Shown: positions 32,601 to 44,600 of the stretch, piece after piece | How the letters are laid out: every line of letters starts with the position of its first letter | Position numbering within the stretch: the first letter of the stretch is position 1 | Assembly (NCBI GenBank): GCA_003315335.1 | Contig: QNRL01000002.1 | Location: 62,001-126,000 of the forward strand | From: Pseudocitrobacter faecalis | Lineage (GTDB): Bacteria > Pseudomonadota > Gammaproteobacteria > Enterobacterales > Enterobacteriaceae | DNA: 64,000 nucleotides | Direction of reading: 5' to 3' | Notes under the pieces: generated by a model | Databases searched by the model: none | Told to the model about the DNA's origin: nothing | What the model saw: only the letters and a program-made list of their open reading frames with translations | Translations under genes and position numbers: made by a program

Positions 32601-32633
32601 AAGCCCGATAAGATTTGAATTATCGGGCTTTTA
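32601..32633 (+). terminator. Terminator after the choloylglycine hydrolase-like gene
   Basis: AAGCCCGATAA and TTATCGGGCTT arms are followed by TTA. It lies 6 bp after the stop codon, in the short convergent gap before ycaD. Confidence 0.75.
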
Positions 32634-32646
32634 CTTGAAGTGCGGA

Positions 32647-33795
32647 TCAGGCATGCGCCACTGGCGTTGGATGATGCCCGGCTTTGCGCAGCAGCATCAG
32701 CAAATAGACAAACGATACGCAGGCAATCATCACGAACAGCAGGTTGTCGGAATAATTCTGCATCAGCATTGCGGTCAGCGTTGGGCCGAGCAGGCTACCG
32801 ATGGTATAGCTCAGCAGCAACGCCTGGTTCATTGACACCAGTTGATGATGTTCCACTTTTTCACAGGCCCAGGCCATTGCCACCGGGTATAACGTAAAGC
32901 CGGAAGCGCCGAGGACAAATAACGCAGGGGCCATAGCCGCGTTGCTGAGCATAGCAAGGCATCCGAGGATCACCACGAAGACCTGTACACGCAGGACTAA
33001 CAGACGGCCATAGCGATCCGCCAGGCGACCCACCGGCCACTGCCCCACGATGCCTGCACTAACCATCACTGCCATCCAGAAACCGATACCGGAATCGCTC
33101 ACCCCCTGGTGATTCAGATAGAGCGGCATCAGACCGTAAAGCGACCCCAGTACAATCCCGGAGATAATGCAGCCATTTACGCCAAGGCGCGCCTGGCGCA
33201 ATGTGAACATCGACCACACGCGGGTTGAAACATGCGTTTCATCCTGCTGGTTATTGATGCGCGCAAATAGCATCGGCAGAATGGCTGCCAGTACGAGGCC
33301 CGTCATCACCGGTAACACGGTCAACAGATCGGTTGGCAGCTTGCTGACCATCAACTGGCCGAGCACCGTCCCCACGTAATAGACCATCATGTACGCCGCC
33401 AGCAAACGCCCGCGATTACGCGACGTACCACTGGACATCAGCGCGCTTTCCACGACAACCCAAATCATCGCGCAGCCAACGCCCGCGACAAAACGCCAGA
33501 ACATCCAGCTCCAGAATCCGACCATTACACCTAAGCCGACGCAGCCCACGGCAAAAATCGCGGAAGCAATGTAGTAGCTACGGTTAAATCCCATGCGCTT
33601 AATCAAGCGCCCGGTCAGCAATGTCCCCACCAGGTTACCGGTGAAATAGGAGGAGCCGACCATCCCGACCTGCCAGGTGGGCAAGTTTTCGCGGGCGAGC
33701 CAAAGCGGGACGAGCGTATTTAATACCGCAATCGCCAGAGTCAACAAAAGTAAGCCACAGAGCAACAGCTGCACCGGGCGAGTATAGGTGTTCAT
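32647..33795 (-). CDS. ycaD: MFS transporter YcaD
   Basis: YcaD is a 382-residue major facilitator superfamily protein with about 12 predicted membrane helices, the length of the E. coli protein. The substrate is not established. The N-terminal half contains the expected helix 2-3 loop ([14 protein letters not shown]) and the C-terminal half its counterpart ([13 protein letters not shown]). It is convergent with the hydrolase gene. The 276 bp upstream, before dmsC, hold no gene that I recognise. Confidence 0.92.
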   Translation of the reverse strand: MNTYTRPVQLLLCGLLLLTLAIAVLNTLVPLWLARENLPTWQVGMVGSSYFTGNLVGTLLTGRLIKRMGFNRSYYIASAIFAVGCVGLGVMVGFWSWMFWRFVAGVGCAMIWVVVESALMSSGTSRNRGRLLAAYMMVYYVGTVLGQLMVSKLPTDLLTVLPVMTGLVLAAILPMLFARINNQQDETHVSTRVWSMFTLRQARLGVNGCIISGIVLGSLYGLMPLYLNHQGVSDSGIGFWMAVMVSAGIVGQWPVGRLADRYGRLLVLRVQVFVVILGCLAMLSNAAMAPALFVLGASGFTLYPVAMAWACEKVEHHQLVSMNQALLLSYTIGSLLGPTLTAMLMQNYSDNLLFVMIACVSFVYLLMLLRKAGHHPTPVAHA

Positions 33796-34025
33796 GGGTA
33801 AAAACCGTGAGGATGATCAGATTTCGAGCGCATCATGCCACGGCCATAATTAAAGTCAATCGCCCGGCTGACGGGGGCTGCGGGGAATATGGGGCGACGA
33901 TTGATGTTTCTTATCCAGCGAAGCGGAAATAAATTCACACCAACAATCATTTCATTGTTTTTATTCGTTTATTACCGGAACAACCCGGAACGATTGGTCG
34001 AAAAATTTCATGATAAAAAAGCATT

Positions 34026-34056
34026 AAAAAGCCAGGACGCGATGCCTGGCTTTTTT
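34026..34056 (-). terminator. Terminator after dmsC
   Basis: AAAGCCAGG and CCTGGCTTT arms flanked by A and T runs lie 16 bp beyond the dmsC stop; it ends the dmsABC operon. Confidence 0.85.
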
Positions 34057-34071
34057 CATACCCACAATAAC

Positions 34072-34935
34072 TTAACTGGCAATCGCCATGCCGACAGTCA
34101 TATGCAGACCATAAAAGACGCCACGGCCAATCAGTTCTCCCGCAACGACCAGCACGACGGCGATGCTCAGCAGCGGCAGCGCGGGTTGATACCCTTTCAG
34201 CTGCGGCGCAACCCAGCACACCAGCGCCAGAGCAATCAGCACCACACGCCAGGCCATCAGCGAGCCGTAATCAGGCACCAGTGCGGATGCCTGTTGAATG
34301 GAGCTATGGATCGTCGCCAGTTCCGCGCCCTGCATCAGCGCAACCACCACGCTCACCACCAGTGCAACAATGCTAACGGCAGGCAGCAGACGCATCGCCC
34401 AACCGGTGACATCAGCTGCACGTAGCAGCAGGTAGCCCAGCAGCGGGCCGCCAATGAACAGCGTCAGGAAGAAGCTCATCGGCGTCCAGACACTGTACCA
34501 GGTCGGCACCGTATCAATGCTGTTGTACACACGTACCATCATCCAGACGAATACCACACCCAGGACGGCGGTCACAATCAGCCACAGCCCACGCAGCGCC
34601 GGCGACAGTTTTTTCACCATCGCCAGCAGCCAGCCAAGGCCGCCGACTGCGAAGAAGATTGCGCCACTGGCAATTTCATTACTCAGCGCCGAGGAGCCCA
34701 CGCGGTTAAGCGAGTTGAACGCGCGAAACGGCGAGCCCAGGTGAAGCGTTGAGGCAATGAACGCAATGCCCATCAGCACCCACAGTGCAAGCATCCCGGT
34801 TACCACACGTTGTTGCGCGTTCGGACGTAAATCCCCCTTCAGCAGCGCCACTGCCAGCACGATAAACGCGCCCACCACGCATTGCCCAAAGACCGTAAAG
34901 ATCATGAGCGGCCATTCATGCCATCCACTTCCCAT
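34072..34935 (-). CDS. dmsC: DMSO reductase membrane anchor DmsC
   Basis: DmsC anchors DmsAB to the inner membrane and oxidises menaquinol, feeding electrons to DmsB. The 287-residue product has about eight membrane helices and begins MGSGWHEWPLMIFTVFGQ. It starts one base after the dmsB stop, in the conserved dmsA-dmsB-dmsC order. Confidence 0.96.
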   Translation of the reverse strand: MGSGWHEWPLMIFTVFGQCVVGAFIVLAVALLKGDLRPNAQQRVVTGMLALWVLMGIAFIASTLHLGSPFRAFNSLNRVGSSALSNEIASGAIFFAVGGLGWLLAMVKKLSPALRGLWLIVTAVLGVVFVWMMVRVYNSIDTVPTWYSVWTPMSFFLTLFIGGPLLGYLLLRAADVTGWAMRLLPAVSIVALVVSVVVALMQGAELATIHSSIQQASALVPDYGSLMAWRVVLIALALVCWVAPQLKGYQPALPLLSIAVVLVVAGELIGRGVFYGLHMTVGMAIAS

Positions 34936-34936
34936 C

Positions 34937-35554
34937 TCACACCTCCTTCGGATTGGCTAAATAGCCAGTGGTGTCGCCGGTTGGGCGACTGTTGGCATTC
35001 GGCTTAATGACGATGCTTGGTTTGGTAAAGTGCGCAGACGGCAGCGGCGCAACGGCGGCAAGATTACCGTGTTTTTTGCGCAACTCGTCAATCGGGCCGA
35101 AATCGAGCGCACGCAGCGGGCAGGATTCCACGCAGATAGGTTTTTTACCATCCGCCACGCGGTCGTGACAGCCATCGCACTTCGTCATGTGCCCTTTCGC
35201 CGCGTTGTACTGCGGCGCGCCGTACGGGCAGGCCATGTGGCAATAGCGACAGCCGATGCAGACATCTTCATCGACGACCACAAAACCATCTTCGCGTTTG
35301 TGCATCGCGCCGCTCGGACAAACCTTGGTACAGGCCGGATCTTCGCAGTGGTTGCACGAAATAGAAAGATAGTAAGCAAAGACGTTCTGATGCCAGACGC
35401 CGTTGTCTTCCTGCCAGTCACCGCCCGCGTATTCGTAGATACGACGGAAGCTGACGTCCGGGCCTAAATCTTTGTAGTCTTTACACGCCAGCTCGCAGGT
35501 TTTGCAGCCGGTGCAACGACTCGAATCAATATAAAAACCATATTGGGTTGTCAT
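34937..35554 (-). CDS. dmsB: DMSO reductase iron-sulfur subunit DmsB
   Basis: DmsB carries four [4Fe-4S] clusters that pass electrons from DmsC to DmsA. The cysteine groups are visible in order: CTGCKTCELAC, CNHCEDPACTKVC, CIGCRYCHMAC and CDGC with a later CVESC. The length of 205 matches E. coli. It begins 10 bp after dmsA. Confidence 0.97.
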   Translation of the reverse strand: MTTQYGFYIDSSRCTGCKTCELACKDYKDLGPDVSFRRIYEYAGGDWQEDNGVWHQNVFAYYLSISCNHCEDPACTKVCPSGAMHKREDGFVVVDEDVCIGCRYCHMACPYGAPQYNAAKGHMTKCDGCHDRVADGKKPICVESCPLRALDFGPIDELRKKHGNLAAVAPLPSAHFTKPSIVIKPNANSRPTGDTTGYLANPKEV

Positions 35555-35564
35555 CGATTACTCC

Positions 35565-38009
35565 TTACACCCTTTCAACCTGAACGAGATTTGTGTGTGA
35601 CGGGTTACCCTTCGCCAGCGGCGATGGACGCTGCGTCGTCAGAACGTTGATGCAGCCCGCCTGATCGACACGTTTAGCATCCGGGTCATACCATGCCCCT
35701 TCGCCCAGGGCGACAACGCCCGGCATCATACGCGGCGTAACTTTCGCCTCGATATGAACTTCGCCTCGATCGTTAAAGATGCGCACCCGGTCGCCGTTGG
35801 CGATACCGCGTTTCTTCGCATCCAGCGGGTTGATCCACATCTCCTGACGGCAGGCCGCTTTCAGCACGTCAACGTTGCCATAGGTAGAGTGAACGCGGGA
35901 TTTATAGTGGAAACCGGTCAGCTGCAACGGGAATTTTTCCGTCAGCGGATCGTTATAGTTTTCAAATCCTGGGGTGTAGATCGGCAGCGGATCGATAACA
36001 TCGCCTTCCGCCAGTTCCCAGGTTGCGGCGATTTTCGCCAGTTCCTGAGAATAAATTTCGATTTTGCCTGACGGCGTGGTCAGCGGGTTGGCCTGTGGAT
36101 CCTCACGGAAGGCTTTGTACGCCACGTGATGTCCTTGCGGATCGCGCTTTTTGAAAATCCCCTGTTTACGGAAGGTGTCGAAGTCCGGCAGTTCAGGGAT
36201 GGCTTTGCGCGACTGTTCATACAGATGACGCATCCACTCTTCCTGGCTGCGACCTTCGGTGAACTGCTGCTCAACGCCCATACGCCTGGCAAGCTCTGTG
36301 GTCATCTCGTAGATGGTTTTGCACTCGAAGCGCGGTTTAATCGCCTGATCAGCAAAGATGACGTACGACATGTTGCCGCAGGACGCATCCAGCGCGAAGT
36401 CCATTTGCTCAGACGCGGTGCAGTCCGGCAGGATGATGTCGGCGTATTTCGCGGACGAGGTCATATGGCAGTCGATGACCACAATCAGCTCGCACTTCTT
36501 ATCATCCTGTAGGATCTCGTGGGTACGGTTGATCTCTGAATGCTGGTTGATAATACAGTTGCCCGCATAGTTCCAGATCATTTTGATCGGCACATCGAGT
36601 TTATCTTTCCCGCGCACACCATCGCGCAGCGCCGTCATTTCCGGGCCGCGTTCGATTGCATCGGTCCACATAAACATGGAAATGCTGGTCTGAATCGGGT
36701 TTTCCAGGGTCGGCATCCGCACGAACGGTAAAGAGTAAGACCCTTCGCGTGCGCCGCTGTTACCACCGTGAATACCGACGTTTCCGGTCAGGATAGAGAG
36801 CATGGAGATCGCGCGGGTAGCAATTTCGCCGTTCGCATGACGCTGCGGGCCCCAGCCTTGAGAGATAAACGCCGGTTTAGCGGTCGCGATTTCACGCGCC
36901 AGCTTCACAATGCGATCGACCGGGATACCGGTGATAGCCGACGCCCACGCCGGCGTTTTCGCCACACCGTCGTTGCCTTCACCAAGAATATAGGCTTTAT
37001 AGTGACCATTGGCTGGCGCGCCCGCTGGCAGCGTCTTCTCGTCATAACCGACGCAGTATTTATCGAGGAAAGGTTGATCGACCAGATTCTCGGTGATCAT
37101 CACCCACGCCAGTGCAGATACCAAAGCGCCATCGGTTCCCGGACGAATCGGGATCCATTCATCTTCACGCCCGGCGCCTGTGTCGGTATAGCGCGGATCG
37201 ATAATGATCATCCGCGCATTCGATTTCTGCCGTGCCTGCTCAAGATAATAGGTCACCCCGCCACCGCTCATACGCGTTTCGCCAGGGTTGTTACCAAACA
37301 GCACTACCAGCTGGCTGTTTTCGATATCAGACGGGCTATTACCATCGGCCCAACCGCCGTAGGTGTAGTTGAGACCTTCCGCAATTTGTGCGGACGAGTA
37401 GTCACCGTAATGGTTCAGATAACCGCCACAGCAGTTCATCAGACGGGCAACCAGGGTATTTCCCGGCGGCCAGGAACGCGTCATGGTGCCACCCAGCGTA
37501 CCGGTACCGTAGTTGAGATAGATAGATTCGTTACCGTACTCTTTGATTAGGCGCTGCATGTTGGTGGCGATGGTATCGAACGCCTCCTCCCAACTGATGC
37601 GCTCAAATTTCCCTTCACCGCGTTTGCCCACGCGTTTCATCGGGTATTTCAGGCGGTCTGGGTTGTAGACGCGGCGACGCATAGAACGCCCGCGCAGGCA
37701 GGCGCGAACCTGATGCAAGCCATCGTAGTTATCATCACCGGTATTGTCGGTTTCGACGTATTTAATTTCACCATCCACAACGTGCATGCGCAGCGGGCAG
37801 CGACTGCCACAGTTTACAGTACACGCGCTCCAGGTGAGACGCTCGGCGGCAGTAGCCGGGGCTAGCGCATCAGCGGCGCTTACCATACGGCTAAACGGGA
37901 GCGTGAAGGCACTGCTGGCCATCGCCAGGCCGCCAATTGCCGAGGTTTTCATCAAACCGCGACGGCTGACCTCGGCTGCCAGAATGGCATCGGGGGTCTT
38001 AATTTTCAT
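35565..38009 (-). CDS. dmsA: DMSO reductase catalytic subunit DmsA
   Basis: DmsA is the molybdenum bis-MGD catalytic subunit that reduces DMSO and some N-oxides as anaerobic electron acceptors. A twin-arginine signal SRRGLMK lies at residues 15-21, and cleavage is expected after AxA (VSAADA) near residue 45. An N-terminal cluster motif follows (CTVNCGSRCPLRMH with a later Cys in ACLRGRS). The length of 814 matches E. coli. An FNR site lies 135 bp upstream, consistent with anaerobic induction. Confidence 0.97.
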   Translation of the reverse strand: MKIKTPDAILAAEVSRRGLMKTSAIGGLAMASSAFTLPFSRMVSAADALAPATAAERLTWSACTVNCGSRCPLRMHVVDGEIKYVETDNTGDDNYDGLHQVRACLRGRSMRRRVYNPDRLKYPMKRVGKRGEGKFERISWEEAFDTIATNMQRLIKEYGNESIYLNYGTGTLGGTMTRSWPPGNTLVARLMNCCGGYLNHYGDYSSAQIAEGLNYTYGGWADGNSPSDIENSQLVVLFGNNPGETRMSGGGVTYYLEQARQKSNARMIIIDPRYTDTGAGREDEWIPIRPGTDGALVSALAWVMITENLVDQPFLDKYCVGYDEKTLPAGAPANGHYKAYILGEGNDGVAKTPAWASAITGIPVDRIVKLAREIATAKPAFISQGWGPQRHANGEIATRAISMLSILTGNVGIHGGNSGAREGSYSLPFVRMPTLENPIQTSISMFMWTDAIERGPEMTALRDGVRGKDKLDVPIKMIWNYAGNCIINQHSEINRTHEILQDDKKCELIVVIDCHMTSSAKYADIILPDCTASEQMDFALDASCGNMSYVIFADQAIKPRFECKTIYEMTTELARRMGVEQQFTEGRSQEEWMRHLYEQSRKAIPELPDFDTFRKQGIFKKRDPQGHHVAYKAFREDPQANPLTTPSGKIEIYSQELAKIAATWELAEGDVIDPLPIYTPGFENYNDPLTEKFPLQLTGFHYKSRVHSTYGNVDVLKAACRQEMWINPLDAKKRGIANGDRVRIFNDRGEVHIEAKVTPRMMPGVVALGEGAWYDPDAKRVDQAGCINVLTTQRPSPLAKGNPSHTNLVQVERV

Positions 38010-38143
38010 GAATACTCACTTCGTTGCTCACATTGAAAACAATACCGCTATATAGTTATAGATATAGCGAAATTTTTATTTTTTAGTTTTATCTGCTGCG
38101 GGTTACTTCGAAGGGAGTATTTCTCTTTTGAATGGTTAAGGTA

Positions 38144-38157
38144 TTGCTCAGTATCAA
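38144..38157 (-). promoter_or_regulatory. FNR binding site of the dms promoter
   Basis: The minus strand reads TTGATACTGAGCAA, matching TTGATNNNNATCAA at eight of ten defined bases, 135 bp before dmsA. The position and half-site bias agree with the E. coli dms promoter. Confidence 0.75.
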
Positions 38158-38167
38158 TGATGGGCAC

Positions 38168-38193
38168 AAAAAAAGCGCCCGCAGGCGCTTTTT
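38168..38193 (-). terminator. Terminator after serS
   Basis: AAAGCGCC and GGCGCTTT arms with a 4-base loop, flanked by A and T runs, lie 17 bp after serS. It insulates serS from the dms promoter just beside it. Confidence 0.85.
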
Positions 38194-38209
38194 ACATAAG
38201 AAAGGTGAA

Positions 38210-39577
<1,368 letters not shown>

Positions 39578-39594
39578 TTACCGCAACGCCTGCG

Positions 39595-40938
39595 CTAGCG
39601 GTAGCGTTTTGTGCGGCTATTTTGATCCTGTTCAGCGAGCCAGGCGAGCTTTTCGCCAATCTTGCCTTCAAGGCCACGGTTAGTTGGACGATAATAGCGC
39701 GTTTGTGCCATTTCCTGAGGGAAGTACTCTTCACCGGCGGCGTAGGCGTTGGGTTCGTCATGAGCATAGCGATACTCCTGCCCATAGCCCATCTCTTTCA
39801 TCAGTTTGGTCGGCGCATTACGCAGGTGAACCGGCACATCGTAGTCCGGGCGTTCTCGCGCATCGGCCATCGCCGCTTTAAACGCGGTGTAGACGGCATT
39901 ACTTTTTGGCGCACAGGCCAGATATACGATCGCCTGAGCAATCGCGCGTTCACCTTCCGCCGGGCCCACGCGAGTGAAGCAATCCCATGCGGAAATCGCG
40001 ACCTGCATCGCACGCGGATCGGCGTTGCCGACATCTTCTGAAGCAATCGCAAGGCAGCGACGCGCGACATACAACGGGTCGCCCCCGGCGGAGATGATAC
40101 GGGCATACCAGTAAAGTGCAGCATCTGGCGCGCTGCCACGCACCGATTTATGCAGTGCGGAGATTAAATCGTAGAAACGATCGCCTTTGTTATCGAAGCG
40201 CGCGCTGCGCTCACCGGCGATTTCGGTTAACAGTTCAGGTTTGAGCGTGCGCTTGCCGGAATCATCCACTTCGGCCATATCGGCCATCATTTCCAGCGTA
40301 TTCAGGGCGCGCCGCGCATCGCCGTTCACCAGTTCGGCAATTGCCCGGCGGGTATCATCCGGCAACACGATATCCTGGCCGCCGTAACCACGCGCATGGT
40401 CTTCCATCGCCTGAGTCAGAACCTGCTCAATATCCTCAGTGGTGAGGGATTTCAGCAAATAGACGCGCGCCCGGGAGAGCAGCGCCGAGTTCAGTTCAAA
40501 CGAGGGGTTTTCGGTGGTCGCGCCAATAAAAGTAATCGTGCCGTCTTCAATATGCGGCAGAAAGGCGTCCTGCTGGCTTTTATTGAAACGGTGAACTTCA
40601 TCAACAAACAGAATGGTGCGGCGACCGGCGTTACGGTTCTGCCGGGCGCGTTCAATAGCTTCGCGGATCTCTTTCACCCCGGACGTCACCGCAGAGATGC
40701 GTTCGACATCGGCGCTGGCGTAACGCGCAATCACTTCCGCAAGTGTCGTTTTACCGGTGCCCGGCGGCCCCCACAGGATCATTGAGTGCAAATGCCCGGC
40801 TTCGATGGCGCGCGGTAGTGGTTTCCCGGCGGCCAGCAGATGCTGCTGACCGATGTACTGCGCTAAATTTTCTGGCCGCATACGGGCGGCCAGAGGTTGA
40901 AAGGTATTATCTGAAAAGTCGAGCGACATGTTGCTCAC
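39595..40938 (-). CDS. rarA: Replication-associated recombination protein RarA
   Basis: RarA (MgsA) is an AAA+ ATPase related to clamp loaders that acts at stalled replication forks with SSB and RecA. Walker [10 protein letters not shown] starts at G57, and Walker B FVDEVH has D113 and E114. The length of 447 is that of E. coli. It starts 9 bp after lolA, and the two form an operon. Confidence 0.97.
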   Translation of the reverse strand: MSNMSLDFSDNTFQPLAARMRPENLAQYIGQQHLLAAGKPLPRAIEAGHLHSMILWGPPGTGKTTLAEVIARYASADVERISAVTSGVKEIREAIERARQNRNAGRRTILFVDEVHRFNKSQQDAFLPHIEDGTITFIGATTENPSFELNSALLSRARVYLLKSLTTEDIEQVLTQAMEDHARGYGGQDIVLPDDTRRAIAELVNGDARRALNTLEMMADMAEVDDSGKRTLKPELLTEIAGERSARFDNKGDRFYDLISALHKSVRGSAPDAALYWYARIISAGGDPLYVARRCLAIASEDVGNADPRAMQVAISAWDCFTRVGPAEGERAIAQAIVYLACAPKSNAVYTAFKAAMADARERPDYDVPVHLRNAPTKLMKEMGYGQEYRYAHDEPNAYAAGEEYFPQEMAQTRYYRPTNRGLEGKIGEKLAWLAEQDQNSRTKRYR

Positions 40939-40947
40939 GACCTACCT

Positions 40948-41559
40948 CTACTTACGTTGATCGTCCACCGTCACCCCGGCTGGCGGCGTAAAGGTAAACT
41001 TAGACGCGTCTACCGCGCCGTTTTGCTGCGATTTCAGCTGATAGCTGCTGCGCTGGTCGTCCTGCTCAATCGCGCTGAACTGATGAATAGTGCCATCGCG
41101 ACCAACATTAATGGTGAACTGCTTCAGGTTGCCGTTGCTGCCTTTCGGCGTCAGCATAAAGTCATCACCACTCTGCTTGATGTTGTACTGCGCCCAGTCG
41201 CTGGACTGGTTACGGGCAATCAGCATAAACGGCGTATTGCCTGTCGCATCGCTCAGACGCGTAGCGGTCACCTGCTCCACAAACGGGTTGTAGAACCAGA
41301 GGGTTTTACCATCAGACACCAGAATGCTTTCATCCGGCTGAGTCATGTGCCAGTTAAACAGATTCGGGCGTTTCACCCACAGATCGCCCTGGCCATCCTG
41401 TACCGCGTTGCCGCTACCGTCCGTTACTTTCTGGGTAAAGCTCGCGTGGAAACTGCTCACTTTATCCAGACGGCTTTTCAGATCGCTGGCAGCATCTGCC
41501 CAGACGCTACTGACAACAAAGCTGGAAAGTAATGCACACGTGATTGCTGCCTTTTTCAT
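40948..41559 (-). CDS. lolA: Outer-membrane lipoprotein carrier LolA
   Basis: LolA is the periplasmic chaperone that takes lipoproteins from LolCDE to LolB. A Sec signal peptide of about 21 residues ends SSVWA before [13 protein letters not shown]. Two ATG codons are adjacent. The second (41559) is better spaced from AGGA and gives the usual 203 residues. The gene is preceded by a structured leader and followed by rarA. Confidence 0.96.
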   Translation of the reverse strand: MKKAAITCALLSSFVVSSVWADAASDLKSRLDKVSSFHASFTQKVTDGSGNAVQDGQGDLWVKRPNLFNWHMTQPDESILVSDGKTLWFYNPFVEQVTATRLSDATGNTPFMLIARNQSSDWAQYNIKQSGDDFMLTPKGSNGNLKQFTINVGRDGTIHQFSAIEQDDQRSSYQLKSQQNGAVDASKFTFTPPAGVTVDDQRK

Positions 41560-41582
41560 CATTAATCCTTAATAGCATCATG

Positions 41583-41642
41583 CTCCCGACGGGGAGGCTT
41601 CTGTCGCTCACTTTAGGCTTAAGCTCAGCGAGGCGACAGAAG
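41583..41642 (-). promoter_or_regulatory. Structured lolA leader with two hairpins
   Basis: CTTCTGTCGC (41598-41607) and GCGACAGAAG (41633-41642) form 10-bp perfect arms. Beside them CTCCC and GGGAG (41583-41596) form a smaller hairpin. Both lie in the 121 bp between ftsK and lolA. They may end ftsK transcription or structure the lolA leader; no T run follows either, so a classic terminator is unlikely. Confidence 0.45.
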
Positions 41643-41680
41643 AAAATACTGAATTTTGACTTATTTACCTGGTTTTACGA

Positions 41681-44600
41681 TCACTCGAACGGCGGTGGCG
41701 CAAGCACTTCGCGGTTACCGTTGTGCCCTTGCTCGCTGACAATGCCCTGCGCTTCCATCTGTTCGATGATGCGCGCCGCACGGTTATATCCGATGCGGAA
41801 CTGGCGCTGTACGCCAGAGATCGAGGCTTTCCGTTTTTGCGTCACAAAGTTGACCGCCTGATCGAATAACGGATCCAGCTCTTCACCGCCATCTATACCG
41901 CCACCGCCACCTTCGCTTTCGCTGTCAGAGGTGATGCCCTCGATATATTGCGGGCGACCACGCGCTTTCCAGTCCTGCACCACAGCGTGCACTTCTTCAT
42001 CCCGCACAAACGCGCCATGAACACGCACTGGCGTGCTGGAGTTCGGCCCGGAGTAGAGCATATCACCCATCCCCAGCAGTGATTCCGCGCCGCCCTGGTC
42101 GAGAATGGTGCGGGAGTCGATTTTACTCGACACGGTAAACGCAATACGCGTCGGGATGTTCGCTTTAATCAGGCCGGTGATAACATCAACCGACGGACGC
42201 TGGGTGGCCAGCACCAGGTGGATACCCGCGGCACGCGCTTTCTGCGCCAGACGGGCGATAAGCTCTTCCACTTTTTTACCGACCGTCATCATCAGGTCAG
42301 CAAATTCATCCACCAGCACCACGATATACGGCAGTTTTTCCAGCACCGGATGCGTGGCATCCATGCTGTCACCCGGTTTCCAGTATGGATCCGGAATCGG
42401 GCGGCCCATACGTTTTGCCTCAGCGATTTTCTCGTTGTAACCCGCAAGATTTCGCACGCCCAACGCCGACATCAGCTTATAGCGACGTTCCATCTCATTG
42501 ACGCTCCAGCGCAGAGCATTGGCGGCGTCTTTCATGTCGGTGACCACTTCCGTTAACAGATGCGGAATACCTTCATACACGGAAAGCTCCAGCATTTTCG
42601 GGTCGATCATAATGAAACGCACATCTTCAGGCTGCGCTTTGTAAAGCATACTGAGGATCATGGCGTTCACCCCGACAGACTTACCAGAGCCCGTCGTACC
42701 GGCAACCAACAGGTGCGGCATTTTCGCCAGATCCGCCACCACCGGTTCACCGGCAATGTCTTTACCCAGCACCACAGAAAGTGGAGACGGATTATCGCGG
42801 AAACGTGCACAGTCGAGCACTTCGCGCAGATAAACGGTTTGACGTTTTTTGTTAGGCAGTTCCAGGCCAACGTACGGCTTACCAGGGATCACTTCCACCA
42901 CGCGCACAGCGACAGTCGAGAGTGAACGGGCCAGGTCGCGCGACAGGTTAGAGATACGCGCCGCTTTCACACCCGGTGCCAGGTTCAGCTCAAATCGCGT
43001 GATGACCGGGCCTGGAGAATAGTTCACCACATCAGCCTTGATACGGAAATCCGCCAGGCGCGCTTCGACCAGACGCGCCATTTGTTCCAGCGCGAAGGTA
43101 TCCACCGGCTCAACTTCCGTTGGCGGCGGCGTCAGCAGATCTAATGACGGCAGCGGCGTGGTCGGCTTAAGCGCCGGACGATCGTCGCCGTTACGCATCA
43201 ACAGCGGGTGGATCAGACTCTCTTTAGCCTGCGGAGCCGGCTGTTGCGGCTGCTGCACCTGGGGCTGATAACCCTGCGGCTGCGGTTGCTGCGTCTGAGG
43301 TGGGTACGCCTGCTGATGCGGCATCGGCTGTTGCACAGGCGGCTGCTGTACCGGCTGCTGCTGATAATGTGGCTGCTGCACCTGCGGCTGGTAAGCCTGC
43401 TGATGCTGCGGCGGTTGTTGCACCGGTGGCTGCTGATAATGCTGCTGTGTCTGAGGCTGTTGCACCTGCGGCTCCGGCGCTACGCTCGGCGTAAACAGCG
43501 GGGCTTTCGGGGTGTCATCAATCAGTGCTTTGGTCGGCGAAAAATCGAAGTCATCCAGCGAGAACGGATGCGCGCCTTCCGGCTGTTCACTGGCATAACG
43601 CGACTGCTGGCTGGCGGCAAACTGGCGTGCCAGTTCCGCTTCGGCGGCAGCATCTGCGTCGTCTTCATCGTTGTCAATATGTGTATCGCTGCCGTAACGC
43701 TGCTGCTGCGTCGCCGCAAACTGACGCGCTAAGGCATCCTGTTGCAACGCATCGGCTTCATCATCAGTCAGGTTGTCGACATCCACATCGTGCTGACCGC
43801 GCTCCGTGCCACGAGCACGCTCTTCCGCCATACGTTGTGAAGGCAGTTTTATCCCATAAGACGCCAGCTCGCGACGGGTTGGCACGCGTACGCGGTTAGG
43901 GCGAGGCAGTTTAGGGCCAATGCCTTCTTTGACCTGTGGACGCGGGCCATCAACCGGGCTAAAGAGCGGTGCAGCAGCGGCTGCCGTCGCGGCGGCTGCC
44001 GCAACGGAGGAGGAAGCCTCACGCACGCTGGCAGCAACAGGCGCGACGGCAGGCGTCGGATCTATCGCTGGCGTAACGGCTGGCGCAATGTGCTGCTCAA
44101 CCGGGGCCAGAGGCTCCGGAATCGGTTGATACCAGGCCGCCAGCTGTTCACGTTCGCGCGCACGTTTTTCTTCGACTTCTTCGAAATAGTAAAGCGGTGG
44201 ACGCTGATGCGGTTTCGGCTCTTCTTCTACAACCGGCTCAGGCGCGACAGGCTCAACTGGCGGCTGTTGATAAACCGGTTCCGACGCGTATGGCTGAGGC
44301 TGCTCATAAGCTGGCTCCGGCGCATACGGCTGCGGCTGTTCGTAAACAGGCTCTTGCACGTATGGCTGAGGCTGTTGATAGACCGGCTCTGGCACATATT
44401 GCTGCGGCTGTGCATACACAGGTTCTGGTTCATACGGCTGGTACTGCTGCGGTTGCTGATAAACCGGTTCCTGGGCATACGGCTGAGGCTGTTGATAGCC
44501 CTGCAATAGCGGGTCATCCTGATATGGCTGAGGTTGTGCAGGCGGCCAGCCTTCTGGCGCTGGCGCAATTGAAGGTTCAACCGGATTTGCGGCAGAAACC

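Noticed and set aside
33796-34071. A remnant of ycaC between ycaD and dmsC
   Set aside because: The 276 bp contain no frame resembling YcaC; only the dmsC terminator is clear.
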